Shown: positions 9,534-17,000 of the stretch, piece after piece
How positions within the stretch are numbered: position 1 is the stretch's first letter
Layout: the number at the start of each line of letters is the position of its first letter
From: Burkholderia stagnalis
GTDB taxonomy: Bacteria; Pseudomonadota; Gammaproteobacteria; Burkholderiales; Burkholderiaceae
Direction of reading: 5' to 3'
NCBI RefSeq assembly: GCF_902830275.1
Contig: NZ_CADESW010000018.1
Span: 114,673 to 178,672, forward strand
Length of the DNA: 64,000 nucleotides
Made by a program: the position numbers and the translations under genes
The notes under the pieces: generated by a model
The model's input: only the letters and a program-made list of their open reading frames with translations
Told to the model about the DNA's origin: nothing
The model's database searches: none

Positions 9534-9550
9534 CTCTTATCGAATAAGAG
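9534..9550. promoter_or_regulatory. Palindrome CTCTTAT-CGA-ATAAGAG, possible Fur-like site
   Basis: A perfect 7-bp inverted repeat with 3-bp spacer. Together with the flanking CAATCATTATT to the left, the opposite strand reads GATAAGAGAATAATGATT, which partly resembles the GATAAT-type repeats of Fur boxes. It lies about 170 bp upstream of the chosen tonB start. Iron regulation of tonB-exbBD by Fur is well known in proteobacteria, so the assignment is plausible, but the match is imperfect. Confidence 0.35.
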
Positions 9551-9730
9551 CGGGATATTTACCGGCTTGGGACGCGAATGGCAAATGAAAGCCAGAACAC
9601 GGCCACGCAGGCCGCTCCAGGGCGATATGCCCGGGCGGGTTAAATATTTCAAATCAAACCGTCGTTTCTTGATTGTGAAAGATATCAAGGAAAAAAAACG
9701 AGCGTCAAACTTTTTTTGATGAAATACTCA

Positions 9731-9851
9731 AAGTTTGATTGCATCAAACTTCACAGGAAAATTTCAAGTAAATATCGAAAGTTTGATGGAATCAAACAAA
9801 TTTCAATATCTCTCTTAAATGCATGCCATTTAAAGTTTGATCACATCAAAC
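9731..9851. promoter_or_regulatory. Triple palindrome array GTTTGAT-N3-ATCAAAC
   Basis: Three copies of one palindrome: 9731-9751 (9-bp arms, spacer TGC), 9781-9797 (7-bp arms, spacer GGA) and 9835-9851 (7-bp arms, spacer CAC). Centres are 48 and 54 bp apart, close to five helical turns each. Conserved arms with unrelated spacers are what a set of operator sites for a dimeric regulator would look like. An additional half-site lies at 9653-9659. The sites are 365-490 bp upstream of the tonB start. The half-site TTGAT resembles FNR/ANR, but the spacer is 3 rather than 4 bp in all copies. The regulator is unknown. Confidence 0.55.
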
Positions 9852-9953
9852 ATGATCGATTCGAATTGAATCGGCCTCTCAATTCCTGTGCAGTCCGATC
9901 ATTCAGCAGCGTGAATGAATAGATTTCCTGAATGACGGGCAGGTGCACCGCCT

Positions 9954-10526
9954 TCAAACCGGCACGGGATTCGTCAGCGCAGTCAGCACGTGGTCGGCCC
10001 ACACGCCGTTGATCCTCAGATACGCGCGCGCAAAACCCTCCTGCTCGAAACCGAGCCGCTTCAGAAGCCGCGCGCTGCGCGTGTTTTCGGGGCGATGATT
10101 CGCCATCACGCGATGCAGGCCGAGTTCGTCGAACACGTGGCGAATCGCAGCCTCGAGGCATTCGCGCATCAGGCCCTGCCCTTCGCGGTCGTGTGCGATC
10201 GAAAACCCGAGATAGCATGCGAGAAACGGCTCCGGCGCGATCTGGGTGAAATGGCACTCGCCGACCAATCGATCGTCATCCTTATCGAAGGCGAGCAGAT
10301 GCAGCGCGCGACCGGATGCGATGCTGTCCTCCATCGCATCCAGGCGCGTCTCGATCGACGCCAGCGTGTAGAACGACTCGGGCCGCGACGGCTCCCAGGG
10401 CGCCAGATGCGCGCGGTTGGCGACGACGTATGCGTGCAGCGCCGGCGCATGCGCGCGACGGGCCGGGCGAAGCAGCAGGCGGCCCGTGTCGAGCGGCGCC
10501 GGCGCGGGCGAAGGGGTGGATTTCAT
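9954..10526 (-). CDS. GNAT-family N-acetyltransferase (RimJ-like)
   Basis: GNAT acetyltransferase of the RimJ/RimL type, 190 residues. The N-terminus has the family phrase TGRLLLRPARRAHAPAL; the acetyl-CoA binding region is around IAHDREGQGLMRECLEAA (the R/Q-x-x-G-x-G/A loop) and the C-terminus contains HRVMANHRPENTRSARLLKR, in which the Asn-x-x-S segment and Leu-x-x-x-G-F (KRLGFEQEG) are typical. It probably acetylates an N-terminal or side-chain amine of an unknown substrate. The ATG at 10526 fits the domain start. The LysR gene lies just upstream on the same strand, 74 bp away. Confidence 0.88.
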   Translation of the reverse strand: MKSTPSPAPAPLDTGRLLLRPARRAHAPALHAYVVANRAHLAPWEPSRPESFYTLASIETRLDAMEDSIASGRALHLLAFDKDDDRLVGECHFTQIAPEPFLACYLGFSIAHDREGQGLMRECLEAAIRHVFDELGLHRVMANHRPENTRSARLLKRLGFEQEGFARAYLRINGVWADHVLTALTNPVPV

Positions 10527-10600
10527 CGGCAGACTGGTGGAATGGCGAAACACCGGAGCCGAGAAGATAGCGCAGGCGGTGCCTGCAGGCACCGGGTCGA

Positions 10601-11506
10601 TTACCCGCGCATCACACGCGGGCTGAAACGGCCTTGCCGACCCGCGCGCCGCGCCGCATCGATCAGGGCCGCGCCGACGGGCGTGCCGGTTCGGGCAAAG
10701 GCGTAGAAGCGTGCAGCCGGCAACTCGGGCAAACCGTCGTCGGTGCCCAGCACGCGCAAGCCTTCGCCCCGCTGGCTGTCGGCGATGACCGTGACCGCAA
10801 AGCCCGCGCGCGCAGCCGACAGGCAGCCCGCCATGCTGCTGCTTTCGAACACCACGCGCCAGGCCTGGGCGGTCTTGCCCAGCGCCGTGATGGCCGACTC
10901 CCGGTAGATGCACGGCTCGGGAAAGACGGCCAGCGGCAGCGGCTGGCCAAGGTCCAGGGGCTGATCCGCCGCGAACGCCCAGACCAGCGGCTCTTCCCAC
11001 AACAGGTCGCCGGTTTCGTCGTCGACCCGGCTGCATTGCTTGCCGAATACGAGGTCCAGGCGGCCACGTTCCTGCTGGCGCAGCAGATCGGCGGTGATGC
11101 CGACTTTCAGCTCGATCGTCGCGTCGGGGTGCCGCTGGCGAAAACGCTGCAGCACCTCGGGCAGCCAGGTGCCGGCGAAGTCTTCCGATGCGCCGACCCG
11201 CAGCCTGCCGCGCAGTGGCGTACCGCGCAGTTTCGCGCGGGCCTCGCGCTCCAGGTCCAGGATGCTGCGGCCGTAGGCGTACAGCGTATCCCCGGCCTGG
11301 GTCAGCTCCAGGCGGCGCGTCGTGCGCGCAAGCAGGCTCGCGCCGGCGATCTGCTCCAGACGCTTGATGTGTCCGCTCACGGCCGAAGGCGTCAGCGCCA
11401 GGCGTTCAGCCGCCGTGGCGAAGCTGCCGCCATCCACGACTTCGAGGAAGGTGCGCAGCAATACGGTATCGAGCGGTGTGCCGTCGGCGGCAGGCAAGGT
11501 GTCCAT
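10601..11506 (-). CDS. LysR-family transcriptional regulator
   Basis: LysR-type regulator, 301 residues. The winged HTH is at about residues 10-70 (LRTFLEVVDGGSFATAAERL, then PSAVSGHIKRLEQ), followed by the periplasmic-binding-like effector domain. It is divergent from an alpha/beta hydrolase gene with 104 bp between them, the usual arrangement for a LysR regulator and its target. A GATT-N7-AATC dyad (11542-11556) in this gap could be part of its operator. The start at 11506 puts the HTH at the normal distance from the N-terminus; an ATG at 11554 would add 16 residues and overlap the divergent promoter. Confidence 0.9.
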   Translation of the reverse strand: MDTLPAADGTPLDTVLLRTFLEVVDGGSFATAAERLALTPSAVSGHIKRLEQIAGASLLARTTRRLELTQAGDTLYAYGRSILDLEREARAKLRGTPLRGRLRVGASEDFAGTWLPEVLQRFRQRHPDATIELKVGITADLLRQQERGRLDLVFGKQCSRVDDETGDLLWEEPLVWAFAADQPLDLGQPLPLAVFPEPCIYRESAITALGKTAQAWRVVFESSSMAGCLSAARAGFAVTVIADSQRGEGLRVLGTDDGLPELPAARFYAFARTGTPVGAALIDAARRAGRQGRFSPRVMRG

Positions 11507-11610
11507 CAGAGATTCAACGCAAAACGTCGTGAATGGTCGCCGATTATTCGCCAATCAAGCAGATTCGTCCAGCTACGCTGAAGCCATCCCATTTGCGCGA
11601 GAACAACGCC

Positions 11611-12501
11611 ATGAGCACTTACCGCAGCGCCGCAACCGGGCGGCTCGACATCGCCTATCTCGAATGGAATCCGCAGGGGCCGCGCACGGCCGTGCTTCTG
11701 CATGGCTGGCCGGATAGCCCGGCCTGCTGGAAGACTGTCGCTGCAATCCTGGCCGGCGCCGGCTACCGCGTGCTGGCGCCGGCGCTGCGTGGCTTCGCGC
11801 CCACCCGCTTCACCGATGCGGCCACGCCCCGAAGCGGGCAGTTGTCCGCGCTGGGCCGCGATCTGCTGGAATTCATGGACGTGCTGGGGCTGGAGCGGCC
11901 GGCGCTGATCGGCCATGACTGGGGCGCCCGAGCCGCCGCCAACGCATGCGGTTTGCGAGACGGCGCGGCCTCTCATCTGGTGATGCTGTCGGTGGGCTAC
12001 GGCACCAACGACCCGAACCAGCCGCTGTCGCTGCAACAGGCGCGCAACTACTGGTATCACTGGTTCATGGCCACGCCGCGCGGCGCGCGCGTGGTTCGGG
12101 AAGAGCGCGAGGCTTTCGCCCGGCAGATGTGGGACACCTGGGCCCCGGCCGGCTGGTACAGCGAGGCCGACTTCGACGAAGCGGCGCAGGCGTTTCAGGG
12201 CGACGACTGGGCCGAGATCGTGCTGCACGCCTATCGCCACCGCTGGGGCTTTGCCGAAGGCGACCCGGCCTATGTCGAGGACGACGCGCGCCTGAGCCCG
12301 GCGCCTGTGCTGTCCGTGCCGACGCTGGTCCTGCACGGCGGGGCGGATACTTGCAACCATCCCGACAGTTCCAAGGGACGGGAGGCGTTTTTCCAGGGCC
12401 GCTACGAGCGGCAGATGCTCGATGGCGTGGGGCATTTCCCGCAGCGCGAGGCGCCGCAGGCCGTCGCCGAGGCCATCCTGCGGTTTTTCCGGCAGGGGTG
12501 A
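11611..12501 (+). CDS. Alpha/beta hydrolase, epoxide hydrolase-like
   Basis: Alpha/beta-hydrolase fold enzyme, 296 residues. The oxyanion-hole motif HGWPDS begins at residue 31, and the nucleophile elbow reads GHDWG with Asp at about residue 103. An Asp rather than Ser nucleophile is typical of epoxide hydrolases and haloalkane dehalogenases. A cap region follows, and the catalytic His is probably in GVGHFPQREAP near the C-terminus. The real substrate is unknown. The ATG at 11611 is chosen because the conserved fold begins soon after; an upstream frame to 11533 exists. It is probably controlled by the divergent LysR regulator. Confidence 0.88.
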   Translation: MSTYRSAATGRLDIAYLEWNPQGPRTAVLLHGWPDSPACWKTVAAILAGAGYRVLAPALRGFAPTRFTDAATPRSGQLSALGRDLLEFMDVLGLERPALIGHDWGARAAANACGLRDGAASHLVMLSVGYGTNDPNQPLSLQQARNYWYHWFMATPRGARVVREEREAFARQMWDTWAPAGWYSEADFDEAAQAFQGDDWAEIVLHAYRHRWGFAEGDPAYVEDDARLSPAPVLSVPTLVLHGGADTCNHPDSSKGREAFFQGRYERQMLDGVGHFPQREAPQAVAEAILRFFRQG

Positions 12502-12622
12502 AGCAGATCCTAAACCCAGGCAGATTACTGCCGTTAATGAACATTACAGAATGCATTCACAATAACGGCGGCAGGCTTCGCGTTGTCCTTCCGGTGCCAC
12601 CGCCAGACAACGAGAGGGCACC

Positions 12623-13327
12623 ATGGCGATCAAGGCCACCAGCTATTCCGGCGGCACGTACCCCTACCCCGTTCGCGAGCGCGACGGTTCCAGGAAAGCA
12701 GACGGCTCGGCGAGCACCGGGCTTTCGCTGGGCGACGTGCTCAAACGGAACGAGGAGGCCCGTGTGGCATTGAGCGACCTTGGGCGGTCATCGGCGCAAA
12801 GCGCGAAGGAGTATGCGCGCAGGCGTCTGGAGGAGATCGAGGAGATGCTGCGACAACTGGCCATGCTCGGGCTGTCGCCCAGGCAACTCGCGGCGATCAT
12901 CAAGGAAGTGAAAGGCCTCGTCGCGCAATACCGGGATGCAGGAAAAGCGCTGGGTGGCGACGTGTCCGGTGCTTCCCCGGCCGTGTCGGGGGACGGCGGA
13001 AACGCGAACGGCATGGCGGCGGGTGGTGGTGCATCGGAGGCCGCTGCGTCGACGGATGCTGCGACGGCAGTGGCGAGTGTTGCGGCCGGGGATCCATCGA
13101 CCGCGCGTGATGCGATCTCGCCGTCGGACATCCTTTCGCAATCAGGTGCTGGCCGCCAGGATAGTCCCGCAAACGCCTATCTTGCGATGGCCGGCAAGCT
13201 TTCCCCCGCCAATGACGCCGATACCGCCGATGCGAAATTCATGGTGCATGCGAACGGCCTGCTGGAGCGGCTCAAATCGATGCTGAAGCATGCGCAGCGT
13301 GAGGCCGATCACGTCAGTCCGCGATGA
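12623..13327 (+). CDS. Hypothetical protein with central coiled-coil
   Basis: A 234-residue protein that I do not recognise. The start is supported by GAGAGG shortly before the ATG at 12623. Residues about 50-110 form a charged helical stretch likely to be a coiled coil (KEYARRRLEEIEEMLRQLAM is its clearest part). A Gly/Ala/Ser-rich low-complexity segment spans about 110-170, and a second helical segment with LLERLKSMLKHAQREADH closes the protein. There is no signal peptide or membrane segment. Codon use is like its neighbours. The 121-bp gap upstream contains a small hairpin, GGCAG-ATTA-CTGCC, just after the hydrolase gene. Confidence 0.75.
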   Translation: MAIKATSYSGGTYPYPVRERDGSRKADGSASTGLSLGDVLKRNEEARVALSDLGRSSAQSAKEYARRRLEEIEEMLRQLAMLGLSPRQLAAIIKEVKGLVAQYRDAGKALGGDVSGASPAVSGDGGNANGMAAGGGASEAAASTDAATAVASVAAGDPSTARDAISPSDILSQSGAGRQDSPANAYLAMAGKLSPANDADTADAKFMVHANGLLERLKSMLKHAQREADHVSPR

Positions 13328-13899
13328 ACGAAAAAGGGGCTTCGCGGATTTCGGGAAACGCGGGGTGGACGGTCGGCGATCAGCCAGCTGCGGCCGTTCG
13401 ATCTCGCACCACGCGATCGTTCAAGTGTCGGCTTCGCTCCATCAACGGCCGCTTGTGACAGCACGATCGAGACGACATTGCACGCGCGGCGGCAAGAGAG
13501 GCAGCGCGCGTCGGCCCGTGTGAACGACGGGCGGGCGCGGCCATGCAACGGCGCGTCGCCACCGGGTTCATGTGCCGTGCGGTGGCCTCGTTTCAGCCAC
13601 GAAACGGTTTTCGCTCGAATCCCTCTGCCCGCGACCAACACGGACACCGGAGCGCTTGTCGTGTCGGCATCGGCGCAAATCTTGCGTGATCGCGTGATAG
13701 CCCAAAAAGGCGTGGCGATCGATGCGCCCGGCGCAGTCATTCCAGATCATCGATTTCCCGGCGCGGAGGCTCGATCCGCCTGCGTTTCGAGCAGTCCGGC
13801 GCCGCTTGCTTTAGCTCATGAGACATATCGCCGACCTGCCTGCGCAGGCGGCTGTCCACGAGATGCCGGGGGGAAGTCCATCCAGAAGGAGTGACTGAC
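13328..13899. other. Intergenic region without a convincing gene
   Basis: About 570 bp. Short frames are open on both strands, but their translations are Arg/Ala/Ser-rich and have no recognisable domain, so none is called. A perfect 12-bp palindrome GCCTGCGCAGGC (13838-13849) lies about 50 bp upstream of the HAF-repeat gene and could be part of its control region. I see no terminator with a clear T-tract behind the hypothetical gene ending at 13327. Confidence 0.5.
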
Positions 13900-15060
13900 A
13901 TGTCCGGAACCCCAGGTATTCCCGAGCTGGCGACATCCCTCTTTTCGGCGGCGCGTGTGGTCGCACATAAGACGCTGGCCAAAGCCTTCGGCGCCAAAGC
14001 CACACAGCGCGGAAAGGGATGCACGGCGACATTCCCCTGCAAGCAAGGTCGCTTCGGCCACCATGCGCTGATCGCGTCGGCCCTGATAGGCATCGCCGCG
14101 CTCCAGCCCGCCACTGGCCAAACGTTCGCCATCCATGACCTCGGCACGCTGCCCGGCGGAAATGACAGTTACGCTTCCGCGATCAATGATCGTGGCCAAG
14201 TGGTGGGGCAGTCGTCCATCGCTACGGCCGGCGGGCCGGACACGCACATATTTCTTTTCGAACATGGCGTGATGACCGACTTCATCACGCTCCGGGGCGG
14301 CGACGCGAACGGGATCAACGCACGGGGTCAAGTGGTCGGCTCCGCGAACCCCGCGACACATCCGGGTCGGTTCGCTTACCTGTATCAGGACGGGGCCGTG
14401 ACCAACCTCGGAACGCTTCCGGGTTTTACCGATAGCGAAGCTTATGGAATCAATGCGAACGGCCAGGTGGTCGGCCTCGTGAGCCGCGGACGGGGAAGGC
14501 ACCAGTTCAGAAACGCTTTCCTGTATCAACATGGGGTAATGACGAACCTCGGCGCGCTTCTCAATCCTGACCAAAACAGCTTCGCAACTGCAATCAACAA
14601 TCGTGGCCAGGTGGTTGGCTCATTGGGCAACAGCGCGCTCGGGCTTGAGCACGCCTTTCTGTTCGACAAGGGCGTGATGACCGACCTTGGCACGCTCCCC
14701 GGCGGCCACGCCAGCGATGCCAGTGCGATCAACAATCGCGGCGACGTGGTAGGAACATCGTCCACCGCGACCGGTGCTCACGCATTTCTTTATAAGGATG
14801 GCGTGATGACGGACCTGGGCACCCTCGGCGGCAGCATGAGTGAAGCGACGGGCATCAACGATCGCGGCGAAGTGGTCGGCACCTCGACCACCGCGACCGG
14901 GGACAGGCACGCCTTTTTTTACAGAGACGGGGTGATGACCGACCTCGGTACGCTCGCCGGTCACAACGAGAGCTTCGCCGTCGGCATCAATGAGCGCGGC
15001 GAAGTGGCCGGATGGTCTGGAACGTGGTCCGGGCAGCGCGCCGTCCTCTGGACGCGATAG
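13900..15060 (+). CDS. HAF-repeat exported protein
   Basis: A secreted or surface protein made of about seven HAF repeats (extracellular repeat family, TIGR02913-like). Each unit of 40-55 residues follows the pattern DLGTLPGG, then INxRGQVVG, then HAFLYxxGVMT. The repeats probably form a beta-propeller-like fold; function is unknown. The N-terminus is long: about 45 residues precede the hydrophobic leader (HHALIASALIGIAALQPATGQ), which resembles the extended signal regions of large exported proteins. The ATG at 13900 is chosen over the in-frame GTG at 13891 because AAGGAG (13886-13891) sits 8 bp before it and overlaps the GTG. Total about 386 residues. Confidence 0.85.
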   Translation: MSGTPGIPELATSLFSAARVVAHKTLAKAFGAKATQRGKGCTATFPCKQGRFGHHALIASALIGIAALQPATGQTFAIHDLGTLPGGNDSYASAINDRGQVVGQSSIATAGGPDTHIFLFEHGVMTDFITLRGGDANGINARGQVVGSANPATHPGRFAYLYQDGAVTNLGTLPGFTDSEAYGINANGQVVGLVSRGRGRHQFRNAFLYQHGVMTNLGALLNPDQNSFATAINNRGQVVGSLGNSALGLEHAFLFDKGVMTDLGTLPGGHASDASAINNRGDVVGTSSTATGAHAFLYKDGVMTDLGTLGGSMSEATGINDRGEVVGTSTTATGDRHAFFYRDGVMTDLGTLAGHNESFAVGINERGEVAGWSGTWSGQRAVLWTR

Positions 15061-15273
15061 AACGGCCGATAACCGGCTGTACACAACGCGCATTCGAACT
15101 CGGGGCCAGCCATCGCGCGTGGTCCCGCAGCGCTGTTTTGCACGGAGGTGCCCTTCGCCCGCTCCCGCCGTTCCCGGACAGCAGTGTCTGTCGCATCCGG
15201 AACGCTGCCGTCGTCGCATCAGCGGGACGAGCAGCCGGAACGGGCCAAACAGCCCCCCGCCACCCCGCGAAAA

Positions 15274-15299
15274 CAAAAAAAAGCCCGCAAAACGCGGGC
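15274..15299 (-). terminator. Rho-independent terminator
   Basis: GCCCGC (15283-15288) pairs with GCGGGC (15294-15299) around a 5-nt loop. On the minus strand the stem is followed directly by eight T's. It therefore ends transcription arriving from the small gene at 15450-15776, about 150 bp upstream, and may also attenuate readthrough from the HAF gene. Confidence 0.8.
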
Positions 15300-15375
15300 G
15301 AGCTTCGCTGTGAGAAACCTCTAACAACAAACTGGACGGCTGATCGTACTACTTGAAAAACCGCCATTCGAGACA

Positions 15376-15438
15376 GGTAAACCCGCTCACGGTTTACCCG
15401 CCCGCAGCCCCGGCCGCCCCGGCCATCCCGGCCGGGGC
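15376..15438. other. Two strong hairpins after a small minus-strand gene
   Basis: GGTAAACC (15376-15383) pairs with GGTTTACC (15391-15398) around 7 nt. GCCCCGGCC (15416-15424) pairs with GGCCGGGGC (15430-15438) around 5 nt. Neither is followed by a T-tract. They lie in the 3' untranslated region of the gene ending at 15450, before its terminator, and may stabilise that mRNA end. Confidence 0.5.
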
Positions 15439-15449
15439 AGTCGAATACC

Positions 15450-15776
15450 TCAGTGCATTTTCTGCTTCAGGTCAGACAGTTCGGAGTGCATCGAACTCAC
15501 CGCGCTCATCACGCCGGCATCGACGCCGCCGGCCTGCGTGCACGCGCGTTCGGCGCGATCGCCGATCCGTTCGAGATCGTCGATCCATTGGCGGATGCGA
15601 TCCTCGTCGCGTGACGCCATGATCTTCCTGGCCGACTTGCATTCCCGATCCAGCTCGTCCACCCAGTCGAGCAGCGCCCTGGGCGCCGTCTTGTCCGAGT
15701 GGCAGGTTCGCGATGCGTCGCTGATCGTTTGCTGTAGATGGCTGAAGCGTTGCTGCATCTCGCTGGCTTGCAACAT
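15450..15776 (-). CDS. Small hypothetical helical protein
   Basis: A 108-residue protein with no family I can name. It is mostly charged and helical (for example MQQRFSHLQQTISDASRTC and DEDRIRQWIDDLERIGDRAE), has two Cys, and shows no signal peptide or membrane segment. The ATG at 15776 is favoured because AAGGAGGT lies immediately upstream with 4-5 bp spacing; an ATG at 15791 would place that ribosome-binding site inside the gene. A strong terminator lies downstream, which supports it as a real, separately expressed gene. Confidence 0.75.
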   Translation of the reverse strand: MLQASEMQQRFSHLQQTISDASRTCHSDKTAPRALLDWVDELDRECKSARKIMASRDEDRIRQWIDDLERIGDRAERACTQAGGVDAGVMSAVSSMHSELSDLKQKMH

Positions 15777-16104
15777 GATGACCTCCTTCACGAACGTCGG
15801 CGCCCGGCGGGGCCGGGCGGCCGATCAAGCCGCGTTTCCCGTTCGATCGTCATGCGCGGGCCATCGCCGCGGCCGCCTTGGCTCCGGAGCGGCACGCCGG
15901 CCCGCGACGGGCGGGCTTCTAGTGTAGGTCATCGCGGGATGCCCGTCGGCCGGGCATCCGATGCGCGGCACCGCGCGGCCCGGGGTCGCCACCCATCAAT
16001 ACGACCCCGCGCCCCGACCCCATCACGCACGACGGCCGGCACAGGCAAACGCCCGCCGGCCGACTGCGCGATCACGCGCGATGCAGGTACGAGAATTGCG
16101 AGAA
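15777..16104. other. Intergenic region with a hairpin downstream of hns-like gene
   Basis: About 330 bp with no convincing gene. A perfect hairpin, GGATGCCCG (15937-15945) with CGGGCATCC (15951-15959) around 5 nt, lies about 145 bp beyond the stop of the H-NS family gene and could protect or end its transcript, though it lacks a T-tract. The promoter of the small gene at 15450-15776 should be in the left part. Confidence 0.5.
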
Positions 16105-16437
16105 TTACTCTTCGCCCGGCCACCAGGGCTTGGCGGTGGAAGCGGGCTGGATCAGGTAGTCGTCGAGGTTCTTGTCGACCAGCCATTTCGGGCGGGCGCC
16201 GCGCCCTGTCCACGAATTGCCGGACGACGGATCGTAATACTTGGCCGGCAGCTTCTTCGGCTTGTCCTTCACGAAGCCGGCCGCACGCAGGAGCTCCACC
16301 TCGGTGATGCCGAACTCCTTCACATGCTCGCGGATCGCGGCCAATGCTTCTGCCTTTTCTTTCTTGCGGGCCTCTTCAACGAGCAGGTTGAGATGGCCGA
16401 GCTGCTGTTGCAGCGTTTGGATTTTGCTGGATGTCAC
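16105..16437 (-). CDS. H-NS family nucleoid protein
   Basis: Short H-NS-like protein, 110 residues, close to the usual size for Burkholderia H-NS paralogues. The N-terminal oligomerisation coiled coil (KIQTLQQQLGHLNLLVEEAR) is followed by a linker and the C-terminal DNA-binding motif YYDPSSGNSWTGRGARPKWL, whose TGRGxxPKW core is the H-NS hook that reads the minor groove of AT-rich DNA. It normally silences foreign AT-rich DNA; the AT-rich spacer near 9.5-9.9 kb would be a natural target, but that is inference. The GTG at 16437 gives the standard N-terminus VTSSKIQTL; no Met is available at that position. Confidence 0.88.
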   Translation of the reverse strand: MTSSKIQTLQQQLGHLNLLVEEARKKEKAEALAAIREHVKEFGITEVELLRAAGFVKDKPKKLPAKYYDPSSGNSWTGRGARPKWLVDKNLDDYLIQPASTAKPWWPGEE

Positions 16438-17000
16438 GTGGCGTAGTCTTCGTCGATGCGGTGCCTGGCGGCACCCAGATACATGGATGTCCGTCACTCG
16501 TTCACAGTCTGCCTGGCCGCTACGGGATGGCCCCCTCCCGCACCGCATCGCGCGGCACGCGCGCTGCTTCGGTGTCCGTCGAATCGGCCCGAGCGGGCGC
16601 CGATGCCGGATTGCCGGAAAAATCGGGGAAAACGCCGGGGACGTGTCGCGCTCGTCAGCACGACCGAAGGTGTCGGACTCGACAAAGTTACCGGTCCGGC
16701 CACTCGCGCCGCCGACAAATTTGCCGGCCGCCTGCGAACCGTTCGGGGCCCGTCACGTCAAGCACACTGGAACAATTCGCGATTGTAGCAGCCGGCGCGC
16801 GGGCGTCACCTGTCCCGAACGGCCAGCGGCCGTTTTTCGGAGGTGTCGCCCGGGTTGGACGCGTGATCCGCGTGGCGCGGCGTCCATGCAGCGCAAGTGG
16901 CCGGCCGGCGAATCGGTGCAGCCAGCCGCTGCCGGCCGCGCCCGATTCGCCTGCGCATTCGACGTCGTCGCGAATCCGGGGGCGGATTCGCGTGGCCGCG
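16438..17000. other. Intergenic region, no gene recognised
   Basis: About 560 bp between the H-NS family gene and the thiolase gene, both on the minus strand. Open frames are present but have no recognisable domain. AACGGCC-AGC-GGCCGTT followed by further T's (16818-16837) is a hairpin that reads as a terminator on the plus strand, although no plus-strand gene precedes it; as a palindrome it could also end the thiolase operon. Confidence 0.5.
16818..16837 (+). terminator. Terminator-like hairpin
   Basis: A 7-bp perfect stem (16818-16824 with 16828-16834) around AGC, with T's at 16833-16837 on the plus strand. It lies about 165 bp beyond the end of the thiolase gene, whose transcript runs the other way, so its real direction is unclear. 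Confidence 0.35.

Larger units (their letters stand above)
9366..9953. other. AT-rich intergenic region upstream of the tonB operon
   Basis: About 590 bp without a convincing gene. From roughly 9420 onward the base composition drops visibly below the rest of the window. It holds a GC-rich hairpin (GCCCGCC at 9484-9490 with GGCGGGC at 9501-9507), an AT-rich dyad (9534-9550), and three GTTTGAT-N3-ATCAAAC palindromes (9731-9851) with an extra half-site ATCAAAC at 9653-9659. Short open frames exist (for example 9716-9922), but their repeated KFDxIK motif is only the translation of the palindromes, so I do not call them genes. The tonB promoter must lie here because the next gene upstream on the minus strand ends at 9954. 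Confidence 0.7.
15061..15449. other. Intergenic region between convergent genes
   Basis: About 390 bp between the HAF-repeat gene and the convergent small gene at 15450-15776. It contains a clear minus-strand terminator and two further hairpins, which are listed separately. No coding frame is convincing. Confidence 0.6.

Noticed and set aside
9731..9851. FNR/ANR boxes
   Set aside because: FNR-type sites need TTGAT-N4-ATCAA; all three sites have a 3-bp spacer, so ANR is unlikely to be the binder.
9716..9922. A 68-codon frame with repeated KFDxIK
   Set aside because: The repeats are just the translated GTTTGAT-N3-ATCAAAC palindromes; the frame has no ribosome-binding site and no known domain.
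13309..13894. Small genes on either strand in the 570-bp gap
   Set aside because: Translations are low-complexity, without ribosome-binding sites or recognisable domains.
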